A stretch of 43,775 nucleotides of DNA from a virus. Both the position numbers and the translations under genes were made by a program. The notes beneath the pieces were generated by a model. The model saw only the letters and a program-made list of their open reading frames with translations. It ran no database searches and was not told the origin of the DNA. The DNA lies in the IMG/VR virus record IMGVR_UViG_3300009091_000006, positions 1 to 43,775 of that record; one strand, given 5' to 3'. Of the stretch, positions 29,827 to 38,457 are shown piece by piece (positions within the stretch are counted from its first letter, which is position 1; each line of letters opens with the position of its first letter).

Positions 29827-31563
29827 ATGGCAATCCTAGAAGATACTCTTAATAATTTCATCTCTCCAGAGCTTGCAGCATGGAGGGCTAAACCTGCTAC
29901 AGTAGATACATCCTTCCCTCCTAATCTAGCTGAGAAAACTCAAATGCTTCTGCAAGGTGATCCTAGTATTACTACGATAAGGAGTGCTGGAGTAGATAAC
30001 GTAAATGAGGGAGCTAGACTGAGAGGCTCTAACTCACAGGCAACACTGGATGCTAGTGGTAGAGTCACTTTGTCAGGCTCAGGATCTCCATCCTCTTCTT
30101 CTTCTACTGTTTCTGCAAATTCTTTCGATTTAACTCAGACTAATCTAGATATAGAGAATGCTACTACCTCTAGAGATAAACTCAACATAGCTCAGGTTGC
30201 AATAGGTAAACTCAATAGCTACAAGGCTACTAAAGAAGCTGAAGCTATTGCTCAGGCCAATGAGAAGTTTGGAGTAACTCAACTTGAGCAGACTATTCAG
30301 CAGAGTATGGCGGCTGATATGCTGTCACCTAATAATCCAGCTAAAGTTATTGGTCCTAAGACAATACAACTTCAACAGCAACTCCAGCAAGCAAAGAGTT
30401 ATGCTACTCAATATGCCACTCAATCATTGACAACTGATCCTATCCATGCTGGTATTATGGCACAAGGCCAGTTCCTTATCCAGAAGGCCGGCTCAGAAGC
30501 ATCTAAAATGATGGATAAAGAAGACACTGCTGTAGCCAAGGCTCAGATTATTGCAGAATCTACTCCTAAGGAAGTGATTGATAACTACGATACGATGTTC
30601 CCAGAGATTAAGGGAATGCCTGTTGATAGAAAACTTGTCTATCTGGCTAAGCATCAAGACAAGGAAGCAGTGGAGGTAGCTCAGGTAGCTAATAAGCCAG
30701 AAGTTCTTAAGTCTTTCCTCACCGGAACTCCAGCACAACAAACTGCTGTTAAGACCTTCCTCTCTAACAAAGCAGGAGATGACAATGAACTAAGGACTAA
30801 AGCCTTAAAAGAGGTAGGAGAATATCAAGGTTACTTAGGTAGTCCTGAGAAGGCTATAAATGAACTCTTCCTAGACCCTGCAAAGTCTAAGGATAAGGAG
30901 GCCGCCCTCGCTAACTTAGCTCTCTTGAAGCAAGATCCTTCCGCTAACAAGGCTGATATCCATAGACTCTCCTTAGCTTATGCTGATGATCTTATGAAGA
31001 TAAAGGCAGAGAAGAACTTCATGGATACTTCTATGTGGACTCCAGCATCTAAAGCCATGTTGATAAGCTCTCCTGCAACTTCCGGTATTATGGCTCAAGT
31101 TACTGCTAGAGGTGAACAGCCTACCATGGCTAACATCATGATGGCTATGAGTAGATTAACTTCGCCAGCTGAACTCTCTGCTGCTAAAACTTTCATAGCT
31201 CAAGTAGGAGCGGCTGAGTCTGCTAAGAGTAATTCAAACACTCTGTGGCCTGCGACTAATGTAGAGGATTTCTATAAGAAATTAGAACAGACTACAATGG
31301 TAAGTGTGCTACATAGGAATGATGAAGCGACTCTATCTAGTAGTATTAAGGGAATATGGGACGTATCTGCATTTGGTCTTCAGCAAGCTACTGCCGGACT
31401 TCTTATTCCATTTGGTTATGTAGGGTCTGGTGCAGCTGCTGTACTTGAAACACCCTTTAGCCAGATAGGTACTGGAGTTCTTGGTAGAATACATAGTAGT
31501 GCTAAAGAGGCAGCAAAATCCGCAGTAGGAGAACCAGTACTTAAGAAGAGGAGCAATAACTAA
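29827..31563 (+). CDS. Putative internal virion protein, 578 aa
   Basis: A 578-aa, largely helical protein (NLDIENATTSRDKLNIAQVA, TKEAEAIAQANEKFGVTQLE) with a Gly/Ala-rich hydrophobic stretch near the C-terminus (QQATAGLLIPFGYVGSGAAA) that could enter a membrane. Its stop overlaps the start of the 1536-aa gene as TAATG. Together with that gene it probably forms the proteinaceous core that is ejected through the tail. This role is inferred by analogy with T7 gp15/gp16. Confidence 0.7.
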   Translation: MAILEDTLNNFISPELAAWRAKPATVDTSFPPNLAEKTQMLLQGDPSITTIRSAGVDNVNEGARLRGSNSQATLDASGRVTLSGSGSPSSSSSTVSANSFDLTQTNLDIENATTSRDKLNIAQVAIGKLNSYKATKEAEAIAQANEKFGVTQLEQTIQQSMAADMLSPNNPAKVIGPKTIQLQQQLQQAKSYATQYATQSLTTDPIHAGIMAQGQFLIQKAGSEASKMMDKEDTAVAKAQIIAESTPKEVIDNYDTMFPEIKGMPVDRKLVYLAKHQDKEAVEVAQVANKPEVLKSFLTGTPAQQTAVKTFLSNKAGDDNELRTKALKEVGEYQGYLGSPEKAINELFLDPAKSKDKEAALANLALLKQDPSANKADIHRLSLAYADDLMKIKAEKNFMDTSMWTPASKAMLISSPATSGIMAQVTARGEQPTMANIMMAMSRLTSPAELSAAKTFIAQVGAAESAKSNSNTLWPATNVEDFYKKLEQTTMVSVLHRNDEATLSSSIKGIWDVSAFGLQQATAGLLIPFGYVGSGAAAVLETPFSQIGTGVLGRIHSSAKEAAKSAVGEPVLKKRSNN

Positions 31564-34500
31564 TGGATGACTATCTATCAGCTAAGTATGGAGCACAGGC
31601 TGCCACCACAGCAGATTCTATGGGGCTAGCACCTACTCTTATTCACGGCGCCGTGGCAGCAGTAGCAGACTTTGGAACTACTGTATGGAATTCTATTCCA
31701 GGAACCGAAGATGCTTCTACTTCAGATCTACTTTCCAGAATAGATAAGGATGCTCTTCAAATCTACAACGAACATCCTGATGCAGTACAGGCGGCCTCCT
31801 TCATAGCAGGTTCCTTTGTGCCGCTAGGTTTGGCTATGAAGGGCTTAACTGCTTACAGGAATGGAAGTAAAGCTATTTCTCTATTCTCAAAGGCTGGAGA
31901 AGTTGCACAGATGAAGAAGGTGGAAGATGCCTTCGCTATGGCTGGGCCTAATTCTGAACTAGTATCTAAGGCCACCAGTGCATTAGCTCGTCGTAGTGTT
32001 TATAATGCTACCTTAGATTCCGTAGCTGCTGAGGCCGCCATTGTCATGACCATGAATGCTCATCCTTATATGGAAGATTATAATAAGGACTTCGCTAATA
32101 ACTTTGCCTTCTGGAGTGGAATTGGAACTATAGTAGGAGGTGGGATTGGTTTGGTTGGCTCTATTGCAATGACTAGGAACTTAACTCATGGCTTAGAATC
32201 CGCTGTAAGTAAGGAAGTCTTTGAAGGTTATAAACCCTTAGAAGCAACAGTACAGAGCGGGGAAGCCCTCCAGACAATGGGTAGAAATGTAGATAACTGG
32301 AAAGCTAAGTTAACTAGAAGTGACTCTTCTCTCCCTGAAGATCTTAACTATAACCTTAATCCCTATACAAAGAAAGTTTTAGATTTCTCTATTACAAGAG
32401 AAGAAGCGTTTATGCTTTCCATGAAGGGAATCTTGGATAACGCTTCTGAAGAACTTAAGAAAGTCTATCTCGATAGATTCATTAGAGATAACAGTTTTGT
32501 TGGAATGGATAAAGCTTCCTTCTATTCTCCTAAGTCTAAAGGCTTCGAAGCTTCTACAGCCTCTTTAACTGATAAGGTTTCTTTCACTACAAAGATTAAG
32601 ACTCTTATAAATGGAGTAGAAGGAGAGAAAGAAGTTGCTCAACAGGTAGTTTATTTTCCTTGGGCTAATGAAGGTAAGGGAGGATTCGTTTCTATCAAAG
32701 GAGCTAAATATTTTGGAACTCTTGCAGATTCAGGTAACACCATAGAGTCTTTAACTACTAAGTCCATTAAGATAGAAACTCGTTTTGCTAATCATGATAC
32801 TTTCACAGAGATTCCTAACCTTGCTACTCATGATGCAGAGAAACTATATGCCATGTCTTTATTAAAAGTAAAAGACTTTGGAGCTACTGAGTTTAACAAT
32901 GCCAGAGTAGCCTCCACCGATCTTCCTATGTTGAAAGCACTTGAAGCTAGACTTAAGCAACTTCCCCTAGAAGAACAGAACAAAACCACCATAGAACTTA
33001 TAACAGAACTTCCTAATAAGACTTCCACCAGACTTAACTTAGCTGAACTAAGTAATCATGCTAAGGAAAGAACTATTGTTTCTGTTACTGACATGGCTAA
33101 GTTAAATAATGCAGTAGAGACTATCTCAATGAGAACTGGAACTCCAGTGGAGACAGTAGTTGCTATTCTTGCTAAGACAGATATTCCCGCTAAGGGTTTC
33201 ACGAAGTTCTCTAATGAGCAAGATATCATAGCAGCGCTTGACCAGAAGAATAGAGCTGTAGCCATGTCTCAAAGCAAGAAGAAAGTTAATAATGCTTCGA
33301 TAGCTGCTAGCTTAAACTTAACTAAAGGTGATAACATTGCTAATGGCTTAACCGACTTCTACATGGCTAAGTCTAAGAGTTCTTTAGTTCAAGATATTCA
33401 TAACTACTTTCAACTTGATGATACTAAGACTATCAACAAAGTTCTTAGTGAGAATATAGATAAGGTAACTAGTTCAGGCTTAATCTCAACTTTCTTCACT
33501 TCTGCTAATAGAGCCTTAGAGAAGATGGGAACTGCTGGAGTCCTAGCTGTTAACATGGGTAAGGATGTAACAACCATTGTTAATAAAATCTCACTTAATT
33601 TCATAGACCCAATCTCTAAGCAAGGTGGAACGATCTTAAGGGATGGGGCGGCCACCCTAGAACATAATATCTCTCTAAACTTTAATGCCTCTTTGAAAGG
33701 CTGGAGATCTTACGACGAGACTACTGGCAAGATTATGCAGAGGACTGGAGAGAAGGCAGAAGATGGTTCCCTGATTCTTAAGGCTGCCCAATATAATGGC
33801 AAAGACTTCCAGATAGTAAATCCTGAGGTAAGGAAGATGTTTGAACTCTACTCTAAAGTTGGTAGAGAGATGTATGACTTGAAGAACCTTAAACCTACAG
33901 TCTATAGTAATAAGAGTATAACTGACTTAGGTTTATGGATTCCTGCTTTCAATCCTAGAGAGAAGCAGATCGCATATATCTTTAACAGAACTGATGGAAC
34001 TACTACCTTACTTCATGCTAGGACTCCGGGAGAGTTACTAGATCACGTGGCCGCTTTCGAGAAAAATCTCCCTGCTGACTCTCCTCTTAAGGTAGTTATG
34101 AAGGGACGAGATCAAGAGTTCTATAATAAAGTAGCCGGCCGCCATGATCCTATGTATATGGGAATAGCTGATGTCTCTATGCAGCATGGAGGAAGCTCAG
34201 CATCTGCTATCGTTAAGACTAACTCAGAACCTATGGCTGAAGTAGTAGGAGCCTATGAACACTACTTAAGAGCAGGAGTGGATGACGTAGTTCAACTTAA
34301 GCTTCAGCCAGTAATGGATCAGCTTAAAACTATCTCAGATATCTCTCAGTTAGGTTATGAGAAGGGAACTCTTGGCGCTGTAGGTAAGAATTCTAAGAAG
34401 CCTGTGGATGTAGGAATGGTTGTCAAGAATATAATTCTAGGAAAGAGTAATCTTTCTGAGCATACTGCTTGGGCTGAAGGGCAGCAAAGAGGTCAGGTTA

Positions 34501-36173
34501 TAACTGACATGGCTATTCATAAGATTACTGAAATCTTCTCAGACCTAGCTCCAATAGCAGGGAAACTCTTCGGTAATAAATCTACTAGAACAAGTGAAGA
34601 ATGGACTAAGATTAATTCTCAACTAGAAACTAATGGCTTTGTTCCATTTAAGGCTGCCCAAGATTATGAAAGATACTTGAATGAAGGAAGAATTTCTCCT
34701 GAAGCTTCTACTCCAAGACTTGTTGCTCTTACAAATGGCATTGCTGCGACCTCCCTTCTAAGATTCATGGAGTTAGCTCAGCCTCTTGTCAACATGGTTT
34801 CTCTTCCTATTCTTACCTCAGGAGCAATTAGTAGGAAACTTGAGGGAAGTTTTATAGATGGAGTCTTAGATCCTAAAGCTAAATTCCATTTAGTGGAAAC
34901 TATGTATGATGGAATTAGATTGATGAATCATCCTACTGAAGGCCCAAGGATTGCTAAGTTAGCTGAAGCTAAGCATTTGTTTAAAGCTATTGTCTCGGAA
35001 GCAACTGATGTTATTGCCCAGCATAGAAGTTTAGAGGGAGGAGTTATAGCTAGGAGTGAGGAAGTTCTTCACTCTAAGTTCTTAGATATGATGGCGAAGC
35101 CAGCTGATTATAGCGAAACTCTGGTTAGAAAATCTACTTTCTTTACTGGCTTTGCTATGGCTAAGAAAGCTTATCCTAGAATCTCTGACACTGGAGCTAT
35201 GACCTTTGCCAGAAACTTCATGGATGAAGCTATAGGAAACTACACGGCTTCCCAAAGACCTGCTATGTTCCAAGGAACCTTCGGTGTTGCTATGGGATTG
35301 TTTCAGACTTATATGCTAACACTTGGACAGCAGATGTATAGACAGGTAGAGAATAAGGATTGGGCAGCTCTTGGTAAGATGATGCTTACTCAGAGTTCTA
35401 TCTTCGGAGCTTCTTCCTTGCCAGGATTCCATATGGTAAGTGAAGCTATTGGAACTCATATGTCTGATAACCACTATGACTTAGAGACTGGAACCTTTAG
35501 GAGTATCCCTGATGAAGCAGCTAATATCCTTCTCTACGGTCTTCCATCTAGTTTCGGTCCTGGTATTACTACTCGTGGTGATATACAGCCCAGAGTTCCT
35601 ACAGTTCTTACTATGGATACTATCGCTACTGTTAACTTAGCTAAACAGAGTTACTTAGCTGGGGAGAGATTAGTAACTGCTGCTTTCACAGCAGATAAGA
35701 ACACAGGAAGGGCTATGTTAGAAGCCTTAAGTTTGCAGAGTTTGAACAGGCCTATTGCTCGTATAAGTGAATTGGCTAGTGGCAATGCTATCACAGGAGC
35801 CGGAGAGATTGTCTCTTCTTCTGAAGATATCTATACTCCTCAAGGAATCGTAGCTCGCTTAATGGCAACGCGGCCTTTAGAAGAAATCAAAGCTAGAGAG
35901 GTTATCAATCTTAAGTCCGTATATGGCGCTGCCGATGCAGATAATAGGAAGCAGACTACTAGGGCTTTGAAGACTATGATAAGGGACGGGACTTTAGACT
36001 CTGAGAAAGTTCAGGAACTTCAGTATGAGTATATGAGGACTGGGACTGCACAGGGATGGAGAGCTGCTATTAGAGAAGCACAGCACTCTGTTGGAAGGAC
36101 TGGAGCAGAGAACCTTAAAGCAAGGCTAAGGCCAGGAGAGATATATAATGTAATGGTAGATGATTTAGAATAA
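31563..36173 (+). CDS. Giant internal virion / ejection protein, 1536 aa
   Basis: The largest gene, 1536 aa, the last of the virion unit. Residues about 175-205 contain a glycine-rich hydrophobic segment (AFWSGIGTIVGGGIGLVGSI) that may insert in membrane. The rest is helical with repeated basic and acidic blocks. The size and end-of-operon position match T7 gp16-type ejection proteins that build the trans-envelope conduit. A lytic transglycosylase motif, which many relatives have at the N-terminus, is not evident. An untypical start or a separate enzyme is therefore possible. The bidirectional terminator follows within 20 bases. Confidence 0.75.
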   Translation: MDDYLSAKYGAQAATTADSMGLAPTLIHGAVAAVADFGTTVWNSIPGTEDASTSDLLSRIDKDALQIYNEHPDAVQAASFIAGSFVPLGLAMKGLTAYRNGSKAISLFSKAGEVAQMKKVEDAFAMAGPNSELVSKATSALARRSVYNATLDSVAAEAAIVMTMNAHPYMEDYNKDFANNFAFWSGIGTIVGGGIGLVGSIAMTRNLTHGLESAVSKEVFEGYKPLEATVQSGEALQTMGRNVDNWKAKLTRSDSSLPEDLNYNLNPYTKKVLDFSITREEAFMLSMKGILDNASEELKKVYLDRFIRDNSFVGMDKASFYSPKSKGFEASTASLTDKVSFTTKIKTLINGVEGEKEVAQQVVYFPWANEGKGGFVSIKGAKYFGTLADSGNTIESLTTKSIKIETRFANHDTFTEIPNLATHDAEKLYAMSLLKVKDFGATEFNNARVASTDLPMLKALEARLKQLPLEEQNKTTIELITELPNKTSTRLNLAELSNHAKERTIVSVTDMAKLNNAVETISMRTGTPVETVVAILAKTDIPAKGFTKFSNEQDIIAALDQKNRAVAMSQSKKKVNNASIAASLNLTKGDNIANGLTDFYMAKSKSSLVQDIHNYFQLDDTKTINKVLSENIDKVTSSGLISTFFTSANRALEKMGTAGVLAVNMGKDVTTIVNKISLNFIDPISKQGGTILRDGAATLEHNISLNFNASLKGWRSYDETTGKIMQRTGEKAEDGSLILKAAQYNGKDFQIVNPEVRKMFELYSKVGREMYDLKNLKPTVYSNKSITDLGLWIPAFNPREKQIAYIFNRTDGTTTLLHARTPGELLDHVAAFEKNLPADSPLKVVMKGRDQEFYNKVAGRHDPMYMGIADVSMQHGGSSASAIVKTNSEPMAEVVGAYEHYLRAGVDDVVQLKLQPVMDQLKTISDISQLGYEKGTLGAVGKNSKKPVDVGMVVKNIILGKSNLSEHTAWAEGQQRGQVITDMAIHKITEIFSDLAPIAGKLFGNKSTRTSEEWTKINSQLETNGFVPFKAAQDYERYLNEGRISPEASTPRLVALTNGIAATSLLRFMELAQPLVNMVSLPILTSGAISRKLEGSFIDGVLDPKAKFHLVETMYDGIRLMNHPTEGPRIAKLAEAKHLFKAIVSEATDVIAQHRSLEGGVIARSEEVLHSKFLDMMAKPADYSETLVRKSTFFTGFAMAKKAYPRISDTGAMTFARNFMDEAIGNYTASQRPAMFQGTFGVAMGLFQTYMLTLGQQMYRQVENKDWAALGKMMLTQSSIFGASSLPGFHMVSEAIGTHMSDNHYDLETGTFRSIPDEAANILLYGLPSSFGPGITTRGDIQPRVPTVLTMDTIATVNLAKQSYLAGERLVTAAFTADKNTGRAMLEALSLQSLNRPIARISELASGNAITGAGEIVSSSEDIYTPQGIVARLMATRPLEEIKAREVINLKSVYGAADADNRKQTTRALKTMIRDGTLDSEKVQELQYEYMRTGTAQGWRAAIREAQHSVGRTGAENLKARLRPGEIYNVMVDDLE

Positions 36174-36184
36174 GAGAATAATAA

Positions 36185-36224
36185 AAAGAACCCCACAAAG
36201 TTAATAGCTCTGTGGGGTTTTTCT
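36185..36224. terminator. Bidirectional terminator between the converging units
   Basis: A perfect 9-bp stem AACCCCACA/TGTGGGGTT (36189-36197 with 36211-36219) is flanked by an A-rich run on the left and a T-rich run on the right, so it can act on both strands. It lies between the stop of the 1536-aa gene (plus) and the stop of the exonuclease gene (minus). Confidence 0.92.
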
Positions 36225-36225
36225 T

Positions 36226-36771
36226 TTATCTCCTCTTAGTTACTAGATTCAAAATAAGCCTCAAGTGTTCTGCTTGAAACCTAGCATCTGCTATTGCAGT
36301 ATGCCGCTCTCCTACAAAGGCTGGCTTCTTTACTTCTTTGAATTCCTCTTTCAAAGTTCTATAACATCTAGCTGAGAAGGGTGGAATAGGACAAGTAATT
36401 GCGGCCTCCTTGTAAGCTACTCTCAAGATAGGAACATCAAAGTCTGCTCCATTACCCCATACCCTGATTGTCTTTTCATCTAGTGGTAGACTCTTAAACC
36501 AGATAGAGAAGTTATTAAGTACAGTATTTAAATCAAGTGTTCCTGAGAAACTCTCTGTCTTTGCTGCCTCACTCTGTCTATCCCACCAAGTTAAAGTACT
36601 TTGCTCTGTGAATAGTCTGAAGCTTTTGTTACTAGTTGGAGTTACTTTCTCATAGAACCTATGCCTTAAATCTAATGAGGTAGCTCCTATTGCTAGGATG
36701 CCGCACCCTGGGATTGTTCCTAGAGTTTCTAAGTCTAACATAACGTCAGTTACTTGATTAGTTTCGCTCAT
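36226..36771 (-). CDS. DnaQ-like 3'-5' exonuclease, 181 aa
   Basis: An exonuclease of the DEDD superfamily, closest to the exoribonuclease Rv2179c/exonuclease VIII-like group. ExoI is MLDLETLG (D13, E15), ExoII lies in WGNGADFDVPIL (D110 or D112, after N107), and ExoIII is RHTAIADA (H157, D162). The protein is about the length of a single domain. It may trim DNA or RNA during replication or supply nucleotides from host nucleic acid. It is the last gene of the leftward unit and overlaps the preceding gene by 14 bases, with GGAGAATAAGA before its ATG. Confidence 0.87.
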   Translation of the reverse strand: MSETNQVTDVMLDLETLGTIPGCGILAIGATSLDLRHRFYEKVTPTSNKSFRLFTEQSTLTWWDRQSEAAKTESFSGTLDLNTVLNNFSIWFKSLPLDEKTIRVWGNGADFDVPILRVAYKEAAITCPIPPFSARCYRTLKEEFKEVKKPAFVGERHTAIADARFQAEHLRLILNLVTKRR

Positions 36772-37354
36772 TCTTATTCTCCTTTTCTTTTTCTAAGTAG
36801 TCTGCATAACCATAGAGCCTTCTTCCACTTACAGTATCCAACAAAGTAGAAGTCCCTGCTACGTGAATCTTAACTCCTGCCTGTACTGCAATTCCTAACC
36901 AGAATTCTACGCAACTTCTTCCAGCCTCTTCCTTGTTTATAACACCAGGCCATGTGAAATCTATGCCATAGAGTCCTATGTCTGTAGCGCCTTGGTAGAT
37001 AGCGAGAGCTACTGCGTAGGCTACAGAGGTATTGAAATAAGAGAGTCCGGTAAAGAATTCTATGACTTCCTTGATAGGATATTCTTCTATGTTTATTCCT
37101 GCTACCTTTGCACAGGAGATTACAGGAATCTGAGTTCTCTCTAGGTATTGTTTCATATGAGGAGGCCAAGCACCTCTTGTTATCTCCATATAATCCATTG
37201 CTATTATCTTGTCACATTTAAGTGTGCAGCCTACAAAGTTAATAGCCCATACCTCAGCACCGAAGAGAAGATTCTCTTTCTCAGAAAGAAGAGAGAGTTG
37301 AAGGAACTGCTCTGCGCTCCCGCCTCCTCCTACTATCACTATCTTCTTAGTCAT
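36758..37354 (-). CDS. Maf/MptE-like (DUF115-type) Rossmann protein, 198 aa
   Basis: I start it at 37354 (GAGG 9 bases upstream) rather than at 37381. The N-terminus KKIVIVGGGGSAEQF (residues 3-17) is a Rossmann-type nucleotide site. EVWAINFVGC follows, and then FFTGLSYFNTSVAYAVALAI and YQGATDIGLYGIDF (100-133), a pattern seen in MAF/DUF115 and MptE-like proteins, where a GxSxA helix precedes a GADxIxLxGxDx strand. Members transfer sugars or pyrophosphorylate pterins. Here the substrate is unknown. It overlaps the MazG-like gene by 8 bases and the exonuclease gene by 14. Confidence 0.65.
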   Translation of the reverse strand: MTKKIVIVGGGGSAEQFLQLSLLSEKENLLFGAEVWAINFVGCTLKCDKIIAMDYMEITRGAWPPHMKQYLERTQIPVISCAKVAGINIEEYPIKEVIEFFTGLSYFNTSVAYAVALAIYQGATDIGLYGIDFTWPGVINKEEAGRSCVEFWLGIAVQAGVKIHVAGTSTLLDTVSGRRLYGYADYLEKEKENKNERN

Positions 37355-37844
37355 TTTTGTTAGCCTCATCGTATGCTTCATCTTCCTTGAAGCTAGACAT
37401 TACATAAGTCAAAGGTAACAAGGCTTCCTCTAAGGAGTTATTAGCTTCCCCTTCCTCTTCTCCGATGACTGTAACTACTTTAGAGTAAGGAGAGATAGAA
37501 GTTACTTTATCCCAACGCATCTTTGCATCAATGTCAGAGTAGCCTTGAGGGAATCTAAGTTTCAGTTTCCGGATATTCTCCTTAGCAATATCCTCAAGTT
37601 CTACTCCCATACACTTAGCGAGGAGAGTTAAGAACCAGAGGACGTCACCAGCTTCCTCCATGAGACTTGCTATGTTGACTTCTTTATTATATATGCAGGA
37701 AGCTTTGACGATAGTTGCAATCTCTCCTCCCTCTGAGGTAATCCCTAGAGCTGCATGGATTAAATTCTGTTGGAGGGATCCCATATCCTTAGCTGTCCTG
37801 AGGGCGGCATCTTGATATTCCTTCATTGTTATTGCGTTAGTCAT
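37347..37844 (-). CDS. MazG-like nucleotide pyrophosphohydrolase, 165 aa
   Basis: An all-alpha NTP pyrophosphohydrolase. The metal-binding pattern is complete: E38-G-G-E41 and E64-A-G-D67 in SLMEEAGDVLWFLTLL. The second ATG is used because GGAG lies 7 bases before it and just one base before the first ATG. Residues after about 115 form an acidic, serine-rich extension not expected in MazG. It would hydrolyse dNTPs or (p)ppGpp-like nucleotides. It overlaps the 57-aa gene by 8 bases. Confidence 0.85.
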   Translation of the reverse strand: MTNAITMKEYQDAALRTAKDMGSLQQNLIHAALGITSEGGEIATIVKASCIYNKEVNIASLMEEAGDVLWFLTLLAKCMGVELEDIAKENIRKLKLRFPQGYSDIDAKMRWDKVTSISPYSKVVTVIGEEEGEANNSLEEALLPLTYVMSSFKEDEAYDEANKND

Positions 37845-38010
37845 TATCATTCTCCTTTTTCATCGCTGCGATTAGATGGTCTACTGCCTCAGACACTATG
37901 ACTTGAGTAGAGTTTTCACCAAATGATATGGCTATTATACCCATACCTGCTCTAGTTATTCCCTCTACAAAGAGTCTCTTAGCTGCTAATATATGCTCTT
38001 CCTTTGTCAT
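37837..38010 (-). CDS. Small helical protein, 57 aa
   Basis: A 57-aa ORF whose ATG overlaps the stop of the 80-aa gene as ATGA, with GGAGAAAGAAA just upstream. The product has a helix EEHILAAKRLFVEGI, a hydrophobic stretch GMGIIAISFG and a second helix EAVDHLIAAMKKENDND. No family is recognised. Its stop overlaps the MazG-like start, so the three are read as a coupled chain. Confidence 0.75.
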   Translation of the reverse strand: MTKEEHILAAKRLFVEGITRAGMGIIAISFGENSTQVIVSEAVDHLIAAMKKENDND

Positions 38011-38249
38011 TTTCTTTCTCCTTCTTCTTTAACTTCATGTAAATTAAACCTGTCTCTATAAGCATCAGTAAGAGCATTAGGATTAAGTTGAATAGCTAGG
38101 TTACTGATTGAATCTGTTACCTCACCGAGAATCCATATCTCCATGCAGTTTCCTATAGAGTTATGCCTAATTCCTGAGAACTCTATCTTCTTAAGCTCAA
38201 TGGAATCCATGAAGTCTGCATGATTAGGGCGTTTGAAATCTTCAGTCAT
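38007..38249 (-). CDS. Hypothetical protein, 80 aa
   Basis: An 80-aa acidic protein (IELKKIEFSGIRHNSIGNCM, IWILGEVTDSISNLAIQLNP) ending in a charged helix HEVKEEGERK. Both ends overlap neighbours as ATGA. No known motif is seen. Its operon partners suggest a nucleotide-metabolism or replication setting, which is not evidence of function. Confidence 0.7.
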   Translation of the reverse strand: MTEDFKRPNHADFMDSIELKKIEFSGIRHNSIGNCMEIWILGEVTDSISNLAIQLNPNALTDAYRDRFNLHEVKEEGERK

Positions 38250-38455
38250 TTTACTACTCCCATAGTACGATAGTAGTCAGTAGCAAATGCTACTCCAAGT
38301 CGCATGTAGTGGTCTGCTAACTTCTGTCGAAGCTCTTTATCTACTACTGATGCTGGTGAGACTATGTATAATGGTATTGCGAAGAAGTCTATTGTCTCCT
38401 CTACAAGTTCTGCTGGTGGAACATCCACTAAAGGGAATGCGGCAATTTTTTGCAT
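38246..38455 (-). CDS. Hypothetical protein, 69 aa
   Basis: A 69-aa protein with a Pro/Val-rich start (FPLVDVPPAELVEETIDFFA) and a C-terminal helix ELRQKLADHYMRLGVAFATD. No family is recognised. It starts two bases after the DUF3987-like gene and overlaps the next gene by 4 bases. Confidence 0.7.
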   Translation of the reverse strand: MQKIAAFPLVDVPPAELVEETIDFFAIPLYIVSPASVVDKELRQKLADHYMRLGVAFATDYYRTMGVVK

Positions 38456-38457
38456 GA

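Noticed and set aside
36870-37169. Minus-strand ORF of 99 codons
   Set aside because: It lies in another frame within the Maf/MptE-like gene, has no ribosome site, and its basic, Ser/Arg-rich composition is typical of a shadow frame.
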